Source: Ophiura sarsii (Eukaryota; Echinodermata; Ophiuroidea; Amphilepidida; Ophiuridae). From it: a stretch of DNA of 64,000 nucleotides. The translations under genes were made by a program, and so were the position numbers. Numbering within the stretch: position 1 is the stretch's first letter; every line of letters starts with the position of its first letter. Under the pieces are notes generated by a model that saw nothing but the letters and a program-made list of their open reading frames with translations, was not told where the DNA came from and ran no database searches. Shown piece by piece: positions 45,800 to 57,659 of the stretch. The stretch spans positions 2,467,353 through 2,531,352 of the forward strand of contig CM069442.1 in the NCBI GenBank assembly GCA_035610835.1. Reading direction: 5' to 3'.

Positions 45800-47535
45800 T
45801 GGGTCATTCCATCAGGTTGGGACACATGCATATTATGCCATTGCACATATAAGATTTAGTTTTCTTTGGAAGAATGAAGCCACTTTTCTTGTAAATTATG
45901 GTTGAAACTTATAGAGAACAAAAATACCTTTTAAATGATACCAAACTTTGCGACATTGGTTATTATATTTTTGGTTATTTCATAAATACGATAGTGTTGC
46001 AAGGCTAGTTATGACGTAACATGTGTGACATAAAAATATGTAGTTTTAAGGTGCAATTTGCAAATTCAAAGATACATTATTTATCACCCATTTTTGCTGA
46101 TAAAGTTGCATAAAAGACCATGATAAATTGCTGTGGTATGTCATATTTTTCTTGTTTTCTTCAAAATTCTTGTTCAAGCTCCGCAAAAATGAGGGGTTAG
46201 ACGTAACACATGGTGTCCACTTTTGTAACATTTTGGTTTTGGGTGTGGTATTCTCCCTTTGCCTCAAAACAACTCTGAATTGACTTAAATTCATCATATC
46301 TGACGTGATTTCTTGGAAAATAATTCATTAAGTTGGAAAATAGTTACATTTTTTCACATATGACGAATAATCAGGTGGTATTGGGGCACGGTGTCCACGT
46401 TACGTCTGCACTTTTTAAAAATATTTTGTTCCATAACTGGTATGTAAGCTCAAAAGGATATGTGGAACTATCCCTATGACAAATAACTGGACACAACAGT
46501 TGCAAAAAAACCAGAAACTAGACTTGCATTTGCTTCATGTGTGAATTAAAGCATTTTAGATTTTTGGTGTCCACGTTACGTCTGCACTGTGGTTTGGTAA
46601 ACAAATGTTGCTATTGATCACAATATGAAATATTAACGCACTTATATTCAATTGAAATATAGAAAACACAGCACAGTGTCATTTTCAGATATAAATATCA
46701 CAAGATTATTGCTCTAATGCCTTATACATAACATTTATGAGTAATTCAATAATTGGACATGGTGTCCATGTTACATCTGCACTGTAAAATATGCCTTTTT
46801 TGTTTGACATTTCCTTATATTGAGTTTTAGTGACGTGATTTATGCATAATTATATCACACAACTGACCACCTAAGTTTAGAGCAATGTAATTCAGTGCTT
46901 TCATGATAAAATAGGTTACTGTTTGCACTATTTGACACATGATGTAACATGGACACGGTGTCCATGTTACATCTGCAACACACCATTTTTAGATGCACTT
47001 CTCAAGATTTAAGACAAATTGAACAACATAGCTGCTAAAAGTTACTTTGTACTACCCCAGGCTATAAGCTAAACTAATGTAATGCTACTTGCAGCACAGC
47101 ATTTGTTGTTAATTCATGTAATTGATAAGTTTTCTTGTTTTAACATTACACATTGAGCAAAGTAATTTGCGAAGTTTGTTTATGTGTGATTTTAAACCCT
47201 TTGTAGATTTTATGTATAAGAAAGTTAACTTATTTTCAAATATCTTATTGGTTTCTATAATTTTTGATAAGATATGGCAATATAAGATGTGATCCAAGCT
47301 GATTACTAGGATCAAATCCCAAATTGGTGTCCATGTTACGTCTGCACAAATATTTGACCTATCTACCGTTAAGGTGCCATTATGACAAAATGAATAATAT
47401 TATGGTAATAAAAGTTTTATTTGTTGAAAGTTACATACATATAGCATACCATATGATAAAATAGTGATCTTACGAGCAATTTGAAATTTTCACTAGTATG
47501 TCACACTCGATGTCCCAACCTGGTGGAATGACCCA
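45800..47535. mobile_element. TGGGTCATTCCA-ended element (1736 bp) with periodic motif
   Basis: Inverted ends of 25 bp with one mismatch, beginning TGGGTCATTCCA, flanked by TATA (45796-45799, 47536-47539). Inside, GGTGTCCACGTTACGTCTGC or close variants begin near 46391, 46567, 46762, 46958 and 47327, with a weaker one at 46213: spacing 178, 176, 195, 196 and 369 (two units). No frame over 83 codons and no transposase. Superfamily not settled; a 4-bp TATA duplication fits more than one. Confidence 0.8.
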
Positions 47536-47561
47536 TATACGTTGTCTCATAATGTATAGGT

Positions 47562-47927
47562 CAGGCTTTCTCAACTGGCGCCGCACGCGCCACTTGTGGC
47601 GCATCATGGCATCCTAAGTGGCGCAAGAGTGGATATAGCCAGATTTCATAGGCCTACTTAAATCAACCACTGACCATCCGCGAGGAAAAACTTGCCCCTC
47701 CACCACACTGAGCCCTGTTTTCCTTTGAAAAATAAGTAGAATTCTAAATTCTAAAAAAATGTGACCAACGAGAGGCGATTTTGTAAGTCAGTTAAAAAAC
47801 CCAGGAGCTTCAGGGGGCGCTGCCCCCTGGACCACCGCCTGGGTTTTGCCCCTGGACCCCAAGTGGAGCTTCAACAAGTAGGTAACTAAAAAAATGGAGC
47901 ATCAGTAAATCTAGTTGAGAAAGCCTG
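47562..47927. mobile_element. hAT MITE (366 bp, 8-bp duplication)
   Basis: CAGGCTTTCTCAAC and GTTGAGAAAGCCTG ends; flanks GTATAGGT / GTATAGGC (7 of 8 identical). CAG...CTG termini with an 8-bp duplication are hAT features. Confidence 0.85.
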
Positions 47928-48148
47928 GTATAGGCTGTACCATATTTGTGTCGTCGTGTATGGCCGCCGTCCAAATATGGTAGCCTAATCATTATGAGAC
48001 CGATGTATCAGCTACAAACAATGTTTTATTCTCTAAATGATGCTATTTTCCTCATCATTGGTCACTCCTGGTTCCTCTGGTATTAAATAATGGGATAGGT
48101 CCAAATTTGAGACAGATTTTCCGAAGATTATGCTATCATCATCATAAC

Positions 48149-48640
48149 TCCTCAAAAAAAGTTCGGAAATTTTTTTGTATTTGCCTTTATTTTGTATATT
48201 CCGTTACAAGTTCATGGAGTTTTGCACATCACTAAAAAGCTGATGTGTTCATCTTTTCAATGATATCTAATCTGTAGCAATTGCTTGCTTTTGCTCAGCA
48301 ACTTACTTGTGAACATGGAGGTCTCTATCAGGATGTATTGTGTGCTCAAATGTCAATAGAGGCCCTGTATACATTCATTGGATTGGCTTTACAGAAAGAA
48401 ATCAACCATACGCAGAGAATCTCCCTGCACTGTAGTTGTCAATGTTCCATTGAACCATGGACTTAAGTCCATGATTGAACAGACCACACAGAGCTGTGTT
48501 AGAGCACTAAATAAAGTATTGCTACGGATGAGGTATCATTGGAAAGACGAACATATCAGCTTTTCATTGATATGAAACACAATGTGAATATATCACAAAA
48601 TATTTGAAAAATTGGCGATTAAAACATACCTTTCACCTAT
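48149..48640. mobile_element. CTCAAAAAAAG-family element, short copy 1
   Basis: Left ACTCCTCAAAAAAAGTTCGGAAAT, then AAGCTGATGTGTTCATCTTTTC; right TTGGAAAGACGAACATATCAGCTT...ATATCACAAAATATTTGAAAAATTGGCGATT. The two halves are inverted relatives over about 100 bp. Confidence 0.65.
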
Positions 48641-48644
48641 TAAT

Positions 48645-49300
48645 GGATCAGATCAAATGTTTAATATACTCTGTTTTCGATGCATAATTATTTTTGCTCT
48701 GCAAAATTCAAACAATGTTGCATTGATAAAATGTCAGCCATTACCCATCATTGTTATCTGTTGACATCCCTTAAAGGGGGGTGTCCAGCAAGCACAACAT
48801 CGTGCATTATATGCTAGAAAAATAATTATCGAGCCCAGATTGCGTAGTTATAATAGAACAAAACAAGAACAAAACATCATACTTACCATAAAAACGAATA
48901 AAAACTGCCATCTCTCAACATGCAATTTTTAAAATTTGCGGTGATTGAAAATCCCGGTATCAATGACGACGTCATGGTTATTGGTGCTCATATTTGCCCA
49001 AGTGTATTGTATAACTATGACTTCATTAAATAAAATTAAGACAACAGCACAACTTTATGATGATCACCGGAATTAAAGGAATTTATAGACTTGCATCAAG
49101 TCCGTCGGACACAAACAATGACGGTATGGTGTAAAATGAAAGAATGAATTCAAATACCTAAAAAAAAAAATCATAACTTTCAAAACTGGACAATTTTTGT
49201 GTAAACTTCAATTAAGTCTTAACCTAAAGCAGATGACACAAACAATGGCACCAACAATGTGACAATCACCAAAGTTAAACAAAAGTAGCTTCAGATTGGC
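48645..49300. other. Intergenic DNA, nothing recognised
   Basis: No exon, RNA gene or repeat that I can support. Confidence 0.4.
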
Positions 49301-49399
49301 AAATTGAGTCGCACACCCCTGCTTTAACCCTAACCGTCCTACACACTTCAAAATCTGACGCTGCTACAATCTGGTACCGAGCGATCGGCCGGTAAGTTG

Positions 49400-49562
49400 A
49401 AGCTGACCTGTATAGCTCAGTCAGTAGTCTCAGACTTGCATGCGCGCAGCCCAGCTTTGATCCCCAGCACATGCAGACACTGATTTTACCCCTCAAATTT
49501 GACCCGTTTTTCTCCCCTGCTTTCTAATTCACAGAAACACGTCCGGGGAGTTAAGGTTATAG
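49400..49562 (+). mobile_element. tRNA-derived SINE, copy 2
   Basis: Head TATAGCTCAGTCAGTAGTCTC (good A box) and CAGCTTTGATCCCCAGC (B-box-like), followed by the body shared with 24470-24545 (TTTGACCCGTTTTTCTCCCC ... GGGGAGTTAAGGTTA). Confidence 0.75.
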
Positions 49563-49569
49563 AAGCGAT

Positions 49570-51180
49570 GTTGTGAAATATATTGATATTAACACTGTCC
49601 ATGCGGCTATTGGTTTTACCATACGAGGAGCGTTCAATAAATACCTGCAACCATTGTTTTTCTCCACTCATGCACAACGTATGCCAACTAGAATTAGCGT
49701 AATTTGAAATATGGGTCTTTATCTTTCATCGCTATGCATGAATGAACAATATCGTTTGTGGGATTACGTAATGGCACATGCGTAAAATCAATACTCTGGA
49801 CACTGCAGGAAAAATAGCTGATCAGGGCGGAGAATATTTGCAAGCAATTTGATGCACAGTTACTTTTTTCAAGATATCTCAAGAACCGATGCATGGAATA
49901 AGTTGCCGTTTGAAACAGTGATAGACCAGTACTATGTGCTCAACATTACCTATTTGCAGATGCAAATTATGGAGAAAAAACACTTATTATGTAACATTTA
50001 AACGTCATCTTCTTGTCATAGCTTAAAAGAAATCCTTTAATGCATAAACAGTCAAGGTCAAGGTATCCAACCGCAAGATTTGGCTTAAACTTCTTGTTCT
50101 TCATTGTTATATGTTATAGATTTAAACGGGAGATTATAAAGACAATATCTGAAACCGTTTTCTGCAGAGAAAATTTTAATACAATGAAGCTCTTTTTACC
50201 CAATTTGAATAAATTCACTACACTGACCATAACATTAAATTAAATTGTATTTTCAAATAAATGTTTACATTTTTTAACTTTGTATATGTATTGAAGTTCA
50301 CCACAGTTCTTGTTTTCTTAAATTCAATTCCTTATCTGTAACATTTACGTTGGTTGCAGTGATTGTTTAACATTTCTGCTCATTTTGAGCTCTTTCTGAC
50401 CACCGTGCGTTCTACGCATGCGCAGATTTTTATTCCAAGTTCAACAATTCTCGATGTATTTATTGATACCCTGTCATCTATACAATAACGAATCCTGCAT
50501 TTGCTGTGGTATTTCGGGAAATCCTAATTGTTTGCTATAACTATCATTTTCATTTCTTTGGATTTTCGGCATTTTGGGGCTCACTGTAAAAGCCTAATGT
50601 TGACCAAGATAAGATGCAGTGTATTTCAAAAAATTGTCTTTGACAGAACCTCTCCATTTAGGACCTCGTTGAACATGGTCTCTGGTTTCCCGATGCAAAA
50701 TGTTAGTCTTGCACACTTATCCGGAACAAAGTTCTGCTCATTTCAATACACGTGCTATCAAGCTAATTCAAAATTCCTGCCAAAGTGGCATGTTTTTCAC
50801 TATCCAAATATGGGTTAGTTCATGCTAATGCTATAACGTAATTATGAATATTCAGTAAATCCAGATTGTGTTAAATGATAGATTAAGGTTCATACTTTAT
50901 AATGTACCCACTAAGATTTCACAGAATCACTCACGTGTGGAGAACAACAATGGTTGCAGGTATTTATTGAATGCCCCTCGTATATACAAAAGAGATTTTT
51001 TTCAGAAACCTTTCAAGGTCTATTTTAAGGATTACTGAAACAACACCAGGCACGTCTGTACATATTTTAATGCATTCCTCATGGTGACTCCAAATATGGT
51101 AATGAATTTCAATAATTTTGACATTTTTTAAACATTTTGTGAAATTTTGGAATGTCGTCTGTAGATGCCTGCCGCGTGGA
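49570..51180 (+). repeat. Interspersed repeat family C, copy 1, split by the CGAGG element
   Basis: 49590-49623 plus 50981-51180 match 61910-62130 (GGTTTTACCATA|TACAAAA, GAAACCTTTC, CCAAATATGGTAATGAA, TTTTGGAATGTCGTCTG). Confidence 0.75.
49624..50980. mobile_element. TA-flanked element with CGAGG ends (1357 bp)
   Basis: Inverted ends of about 43 bp: CGAGGAGCGTTCAATAAAT... and ...ATTTATTGAATGCCCCTCG, with TA at 49622-49623 and 50981-50982. The related repeat at 61790-62130 has the uninterrupted empty site ACCATATACAAAA. Terminus and TA duplication fit Tc1/mariner. No transposase frame was recognised inside. Confidence 0.88.
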
Positions 51181-51762
51181 AGTGTTAAAACAGCTTTGAA
51201 TTCAATTTAAGTTTGACACAATCAAATGATACACAGGAATCTCTACTTACAGGTTTACTTTGTTTTTTTAATATGGAAATCACATTTTGATAAATTGGAA
51301 CTTTCAAACTTAACATTATTTCTCGTACACACAAAAGTATGGTGTAAGCAACCATCAACTATATGATCATACACATACACTTTAGGAAATAAATTGCAGT
51401 GTTTATTTGAAATAAATATGTACATTTTACAAATCATATTGAAAATAATTTCACTATCAACCTTGTACACACTACACACAGGACAACAAAATGGGTGTTT
51501 CTTCTATACACAAAACATAGCATATATACTACATGTATAAATATTACTATACATAAATGGGATTTGTTTTAAATAATGTTTTTGATGATATAATGTAGAC
51601 AAAATGTATCACTGCATTATACGATAATGCCTATTTATAGCTTCCTATACCAATAAGTATGACATTCTATATACTTTTTCAAAAAGGTTTCGCCTCCATC
51701 CTCCCATGTCACACCAAACTGGGGGAGGTGATGCCACCATGCATTCTAGTTCAAGGCCAAGT

Positions 51763-52185
51763 AAACTCCTCAAAAAGTTTAGCATTAATTTTTTCAGTTG
51801 CCTGTATTTTGAATATTTTGTGATATGTTCATAAATGAGTTACATATCAATGGAAAGCTGATGCTTTCATCTTTCTCATTCAATGTTTGTACCAATCACT
51901 TGCGTCAGTGCTCAGCCACTTGCTTCAGAATATGGGGATGTCTCAATCTAAATGAGCCAAATTCGCCACCGTGTTGTTGCGCTCAAGAGATCAACTGCGA
52001 TTTGTGTTACATTCTGATTGAGACTTTCCCCACATTCTTGATTATGACACGGAGCACTGAAACACGTGATTGCTACAATTGTGGTATTGTTGGAAAGATG
52101 AACACAACAACTCTCTATTGATATGAACATATCACAGAATATACAAAATATGGACACAAAATATGGAAAATTCAAAGTAAATTAA
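51763..52185. mobile_element. CTCAAAAAAAG-family element, short copy 2
   Basis: ACTCCTCAAAAAGTTTAGC ... CAATGGAAAGCTGATGCTTTC at the left; GGAAAGATGAACACAACAAC...CATATCACAGAATATACAAAAT at the right; shares GTGATTGCTACAA with 44595. Confidence 0.6.
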
Positions 52186-52189
52186 TCCC

Positions 52190-53880
52190 ATCGTTTTCGA
52201 AGGGTTTGTTAAACACATTTGCGACATATTGCAGGTGTAATTGTAATCACTTGTAAAACACTTGCATTGTTATGATGAGATTGAGATGAGCCTTTACACA
52301 CCGACACGATCATCAATCCAACTGTTGCACATGTTTTGAAACAGCTGAAATATGATCGATTGTCAGGCCAGTGTGAAAATGGTAAGCACTGGCATAGAGA
52401 TTAAGAGCATGACTGGGTAGTGGGTACACATTGAAATACCTGTCACCTTTTATCAACAACATGCCACATTTAAATCGTTGTTTTTTAATTTTTCACCTGA
52501 AAAATTCTTGATTGTTTTTCAATTACATTTCTTGGTACAGATATAAATTAGTTACGATTACAGTGTTTTGATAACTTGTGTATTTTGTGTGTCGTTTGGC
52601 AAGAAATTTTACACTCTTATCATTATTGAGAATGTCCCATTTCTTTCTTTCCCTGATAAACATAGTGTGTGTTCAGAAACACAACTGCCATGCCAATGGA
52701 ATTCTGGTTATCAATCTGGAAATGAAATAAAAAGAAAGTGTTGTGACCAGTTTTTGAGTACATTTCTGACTTAAGATTGTGTCAAATTAATGGGATATCC
52801 AAAAATGTGACATGCCACATATTTGTTCAATCAAATATATGAACTAGGATAATAAAATCAACAACACAAGGCCAAAGAAGACTACTACAATCTACTGTAT
52901 AAATAATTGTTGTAGTTAGTTCCTTTCCACCAGTTGATGGCATATGTACGAGTCACCTATCAAGAAGTAATCTTTCCGTGATAGGCGGCAAACTGTTTTA
53001 AAATATGAGACAATTTGTATCATGATTGGTGACGAGCTGTAAAGAACACAATGATTTTGGCATCAACAGCAGGAAAGGGCCAATTACAAATGAGGCCTGC
53101 ACTTCATAAGTTTGAAAGCTTTTTTAGCCTAGAGACACAATTACCATATTTTTTAAGTTATAGGCTAAAAACAGGCTGTTTGCTGTATAGCTTCCAAAAC
53201 CATGCATCTGTTTTTGTTTTCTAATTCATTGGATTTCAATTTCATACATCCGAATATGAAAATATTTGTAAGATTGACCAATTTCTTAGCATCATAGGCT
53301 TTGAAAAAATACAACAAAATCCATTTTCAAATAATAAAAAAATGTGGTTGAAAAAGGCTCTTTTTAAGGCTTTGATGACTCACTGATCGAAAATCCATCT
53401 CAAAATAATTGTACTTAAAGATGATAAACCAGCTAGTTAGCTTTTAGACATAAGACAGCTATACTACACTAAACATCTGGGGATAAAACACATAAACACA
53501 CTACATTATCTACCTACTACAAAAATAGCTCTATTTTGGAAGGAAACATAAAATCTATGCCACAGTTTATTAGGTATGTACTCAGTACACACATGTTACT
53601 GTGCGTCCGCTTTCACAGTATGGGTGCGAATCCTATGCAGGTATCACATACTCACACATTTATGCATCAGTTCTGATATCATTCCATAATTTCTCTGTAT
53701 TTGGTATGTTCTACATGTATCATGCATTTCGTAACGTGCCAATCTGATCCACTCAGTCCAAATGAACTATTTTCCAAGTTTTTAAATTCCATATCAACTT
53801 TGTAACCAATGCCAATGATATTTCCACATTCATAGCATCTTGATTAATTTAGATACCTTTTGCAATTATTTGTGAGCTCC
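52190..53880. other. Intergenic DNA, nothing coding
   Basis: Around 53610-53650 a GTGCGAATCCTATGCAGG segment resembles a B box but has no clear A box. No exon found. Confidence 0.4.
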
Positions 53881-53884
53881 GTAG

Positions 53885-54348
53885 GTTTCAGGATCGTCAC
53901 GATCCCTTCATTTAGCGTATTGTTTACTTCCCTCCACTTGTCATATGACCGCCTTTTAAGCTATCACATGACAGCAGGTCATCATAATGGCAGGTAGGGC
54001 GAAGCCAGTGTCTCTGTTAACCCCCTGAGAACTACCGGCCGATTGGTTGAAATTTAGAATGTGTCAAATATTGTGCCAATCAGAGACATCGTTAGAATAA
54101 TTACAATTTTTGAAAAATATAGCATAAAATATTTATAAGCAAAACTGTAATTGGTCATCAAAATGATTATATCATGTAATTGACCAATGAGAATTATTGT
54201 ACGAAAGACAGGTAGTGCCCAGGGGGTTAAGGATCTGTTTCTGCATCCTTATTTCGATAGCCTTTCTGATCTTACGTTTCCAAAATTAGTCCTCTCTGGC
54301 AATAACTTGGAGGGATAACTTATGAAGGGATCGTGATGGTCCCGAAAG
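53885..54348. mobile_element. MITE with GGATCGTCACGATCCCTTCAT ends
   Basis: Inverted ends TTTCAGGATCGTCACGATCCC and GGGATCGTGATGGTCCCGAAA; contains the TTAA-flanked MITE at 54021-54226. Confidence 0.7.
54021..54226. mobile_element. TTAA-flanked MITE (206 bp), nested
   Basis: CCCCCTGAGAACTACC and GGTAGTGCCCAGGGGG ends with TTAA on both sides (54017-54020, 54227-54230). TTAA duplication fits piggyBac- or Kolobok-mobilised elements; its ends differ from CCCTAACCC of the piggyBac at 15993. Confidence 0.85.
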
Positions 54349-54349
54349 A

Positions 54350-55280
54350 ATAATGGCTCAAAAAAAAATCATTAAAACATGATCAGAGCCCAATATCGGT
54401 CTGCATGTTGCTATCAATAGCATACTCAGTTACAAATTTATATAAATGTTTCTCCTTTTTTTGCACATAACATCTTTTGGCCTAATTGGACAAGATTGTG
54501 CCAAAGTTTCTATAATGCTACATGTCTCCTCATTGGATCAAAACCTTGCTTTCTTTCAAAAGTCTATCCTACTAGGATAATACTTTATATTGCATCAACA
54601 TTCAAATGGAATAATTCTATGGTTATATCCCATGGCTTTCATAAAATGTAATAGTAAGTTTGATAAAACTTTATAATATTTGTTGATATCATGATTATTG
54701 AGTAAAGTACATACGATATAACATTTCAATTGGATGGTCACTTTGTCCAATGATTTTTACGAATGGGATTTTGACAAAAGATTATTTAATACATTAACAT
54801 CTCTCAAAAAATATAGTATAGGCTTTCCCAACCAAAGAAAACTCAATTTATTTGTATATATTTTATACGAGCTCATACACACCTGTGAATCAGTGGACTT
54901 CTGTGAGTGTTGTCTTTTTACATGATTGTGTGTCAAACTGATCCAATTTGATTTAAAAATTGTTCTGTAAACATTGTTGATTACAACGTTTTATTTTGAT
55001 GGCTTTCAAAATTGAGTTTTCTTTTTATATTGGGACACTGGTTATGAGTGGATCCTTGTAATAAAGTATCCATGGTTTCACTGAATGTAAAGACTTCACT
55101 ATTAATACAGAATAAATCTGCAAAATATTATTAATCTTGAATAGAAGTCATGCTTGGCTACAGCTACATGTAGTCTTACACATATATAGGATATTTTTAA
55201 CTATGAGATAATTCACCATACAATGTCGCATCTATATGTTGTGTCAGCTCAAATTGTTTGGGGGATGACATAAACATGTA
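54350..55280. other. Intergenic DNA, nothing recognised
   Basis: AT-rich; longest frame 63 codons; no repeat match seen within the window. Confidence 0.4.
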
Positions 55281-55286
55281 TTCTAT

Positions 55287-55490
55287 AGTTTGATCAGTTC
55301 CAAATTGAAAAAAGACGGACGCTGGCGCGCTGAAGGCAACAAGCGCAATGTGCATCATATGTGTGACGCACGAGTGCGGTCAAATCCGCGTGCCTGTGGC
55401 CATAATCGTGCATGTTCGCTTAGATTACTTTTGCGCCTGTAGAGATAAAAACAGAATATTTCTCGCCAATTTGGAACTAATTAAATAGTG
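55287..55490. mobile_element. CTATAGTTTGATCAG MITE, copy 3
   Basis: CTATAGTTTGATCAGTTCC and GGAACTAATTAAATAG ends; internal CGTGCCTGTGGCCATAATCGTGC is collinear with the split copy at 41190-41298. Confidence 0.8.
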
Positions 55491-57200
55491 AATGCATCAA
55501 GATATCCAATGAGATGGCATATGGATCACCGCATTCAAAGAAGAATGGTGTCTGTGATGCACAATGTGCTGCGCCTATCATAAGACTATGCATCTCCTCT
55601 CAACTTGAGCTGATACAGAGAGTATACACTTACGATAATCCTGTGGACATAATTCGGTTTAGAGGCACAAGGCCCTATCTGCAATTGCTGCCATGTGTAA
55701 GGTTGCACGCTTAGCGAGGGTGCACCTTATAGTACCAAAAGTGTATAGCATATGGCAGCTATTACATAGTCACTTTTCCACATCACTATTTATCTGAACA
55801 AAAGATCATATCTGCAATAGCTGCTGTGAGTTACAATTAGCTATTATCAATTACTCATCATATAAACAACCCTATATATAGCAACTGGCAGCTATTAGAG
55901 ATACAGCTTTGTGGCATTAAGCCCTTGATGTGTCAGTTGTGTGTGTCCTGTATTAGGGTTCTCCTTGCATGCTAATACCCAATACGTTTGGGTGAATTGA
56001 ATTATGTACAATAGATTGCCATTGTGACCATATGCTGGCTATATACCTTGCACTACTCACTTTTAAGTGAGTAGTAGTCTATGCCTGAGAGAATAGGATG
56101 ATATGACAAAATCTAGGAACATGAAGGTTGTCCAATATTGCTCATATATGGTTTGCTGGGTACAGTTGATGAAAGATTCAGGTTGACAAAGTTTAAAAAT
56201 TCTGACCCCCCTGACTTGGATTTTCTGCCCCATGGCATTTTAGCCCCATTTTGAGCTATAAAATCATAACAAATCGTTTAAATTGTCTCTGTTTCTAAAG
56301 GCACAAAATGGGATTCTTTGCATCAACTGATTTTTGAATCCCGTCCATATATCATTGATATACAGCATTGGTATTGTGTAGATTCAACCAAAAATCACCC
56401 ACCTCATTCTGATTTACGAGGGGGGTCACATACAAAAGTGCCCCTACGAGGCATTGATTTGTGTGACGAAAAAGGGGCAATCTTTAAATGTGAATAGGAT
56501 TTTATCCCAGCAGTGAATTGAAAAATTTCTTTCATAGCCGAATAGCTACATCACTTGTCTCTTCAGAAAACATAAATCTGTTCTGGGGAAATGGTTTCTA
56601 GATACACCCAATGCAGTGTTTCTATAAGGCATTTTAGACATTTTAAAACAATTGAAGATATATGATTTATTTGAGATATTGTTGTAATACAGGAATGTAA
56701 TTCAATCAAATAGGTCACAGACTTTAAGAATATATTTATATTTGTATCTAAATGATTGTTTCTAGACAGAAAATATTGTTGAAGTGTTTTGAAATAAGAT
56801 ATTGTTGTTTTGATTTTAAAAAGTTACTTAAACCATACATTGCTGCTTCTGAGCAGCGATATCTTTATTCCAAAGTCTCTCACATCAGAGAATTGAAGCA
56901 AAGGTTTGTGTAATCAAAGGTAATCTTTTGAAGCAATCAGTGTTTCTAGATTGTATAGTAATATCAATTAGACACAATAGTTTGCTTAGAATAGGTCGGG
57001 TTCAAATACAAATAGCCTACGTCAATCAGGTTTTTACATCATTAGTTTTAAATACATTGATCCTAGTGTCAATCAAACTGGAAATGTGGAATTGCCTAAG
57101 GGTAAAAAAAGTGTTTCTATTTTATAGTATTTTTTTCCAAACGGGAGGATGACTGATCCATGGGTGGTGTGTGCTATAATAGATATTATACAAATATATA

Positions 57201-57363
57201 CTGCCATGAGAGACTCTGGTTAAAACTATGGGCCCGAGGTGACTGCAATAGTGCTATTTTGCAGCCCCTCAGCAAAATAGCCTATTGCAGTCAATATAGC
57301 TAAATAGCCTATTGCAGTTACCGAGGGACCATAGTTTTAATCCAAAGACTCGAATAAAGGCAG
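57201..57363. mobile_element. Foldback MITE with CTGCC ends (163 bp, TATATA flanks)
   Basis: Arms of about 55 bp: CTGCCATGAGAGACTCTGG...CTGCAATAG and CTATTGCAGTTACC...GAATAAAGGCAG, flanked by TATATA on both sides (57195-57200, 57364-57369). Confidence 0.8.
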
Positions 57364-57659
57364 TATATAATTGTTTTAGATACGTCATATTTCTAGTTCC
57401 ATAAAGTTCAAATTCAAAAATCATCCGGTAAGTTCCAATCTTCATCAGTTAAAAAGCTTTAAAAGTTCAATTCAAAGGCAGTGCATCGAACGATCGTCAC
57501 GCTGCGCCCGGGGATGCAATCGTGCGCCCTCTCGCGTCACGCGGAGTACAACGCCGCATGTACAGCAGCCTTGATATCAGAGGGAACAAGAATGGTGTGT
57601 TAGGCATCATCGTCTACATGACTCGTGTTCACCAGTTATTGGATATAATGAATAAGAAA

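Larger units (their letters stand above)
45352..47985. repeat. Interspersed repeat family B, copy 2, with two insertions
   Basis: Matches 13461-13999 when 45800-47535 and 47562-47927 (plus one target duplication each) are removed. GCTATA|CGTTGTCTCATAATGTATAGG|CTGTACCATATTTG is collinear with copy 1 across both junctions. Confidence 0.8.

Noticed and set aside
53590..53660. tRNA gene or SINE head
   Set aside because: B-box-like GGTGCGAATCC only; no A box at the right distance and no cloverleaf that I could draw.
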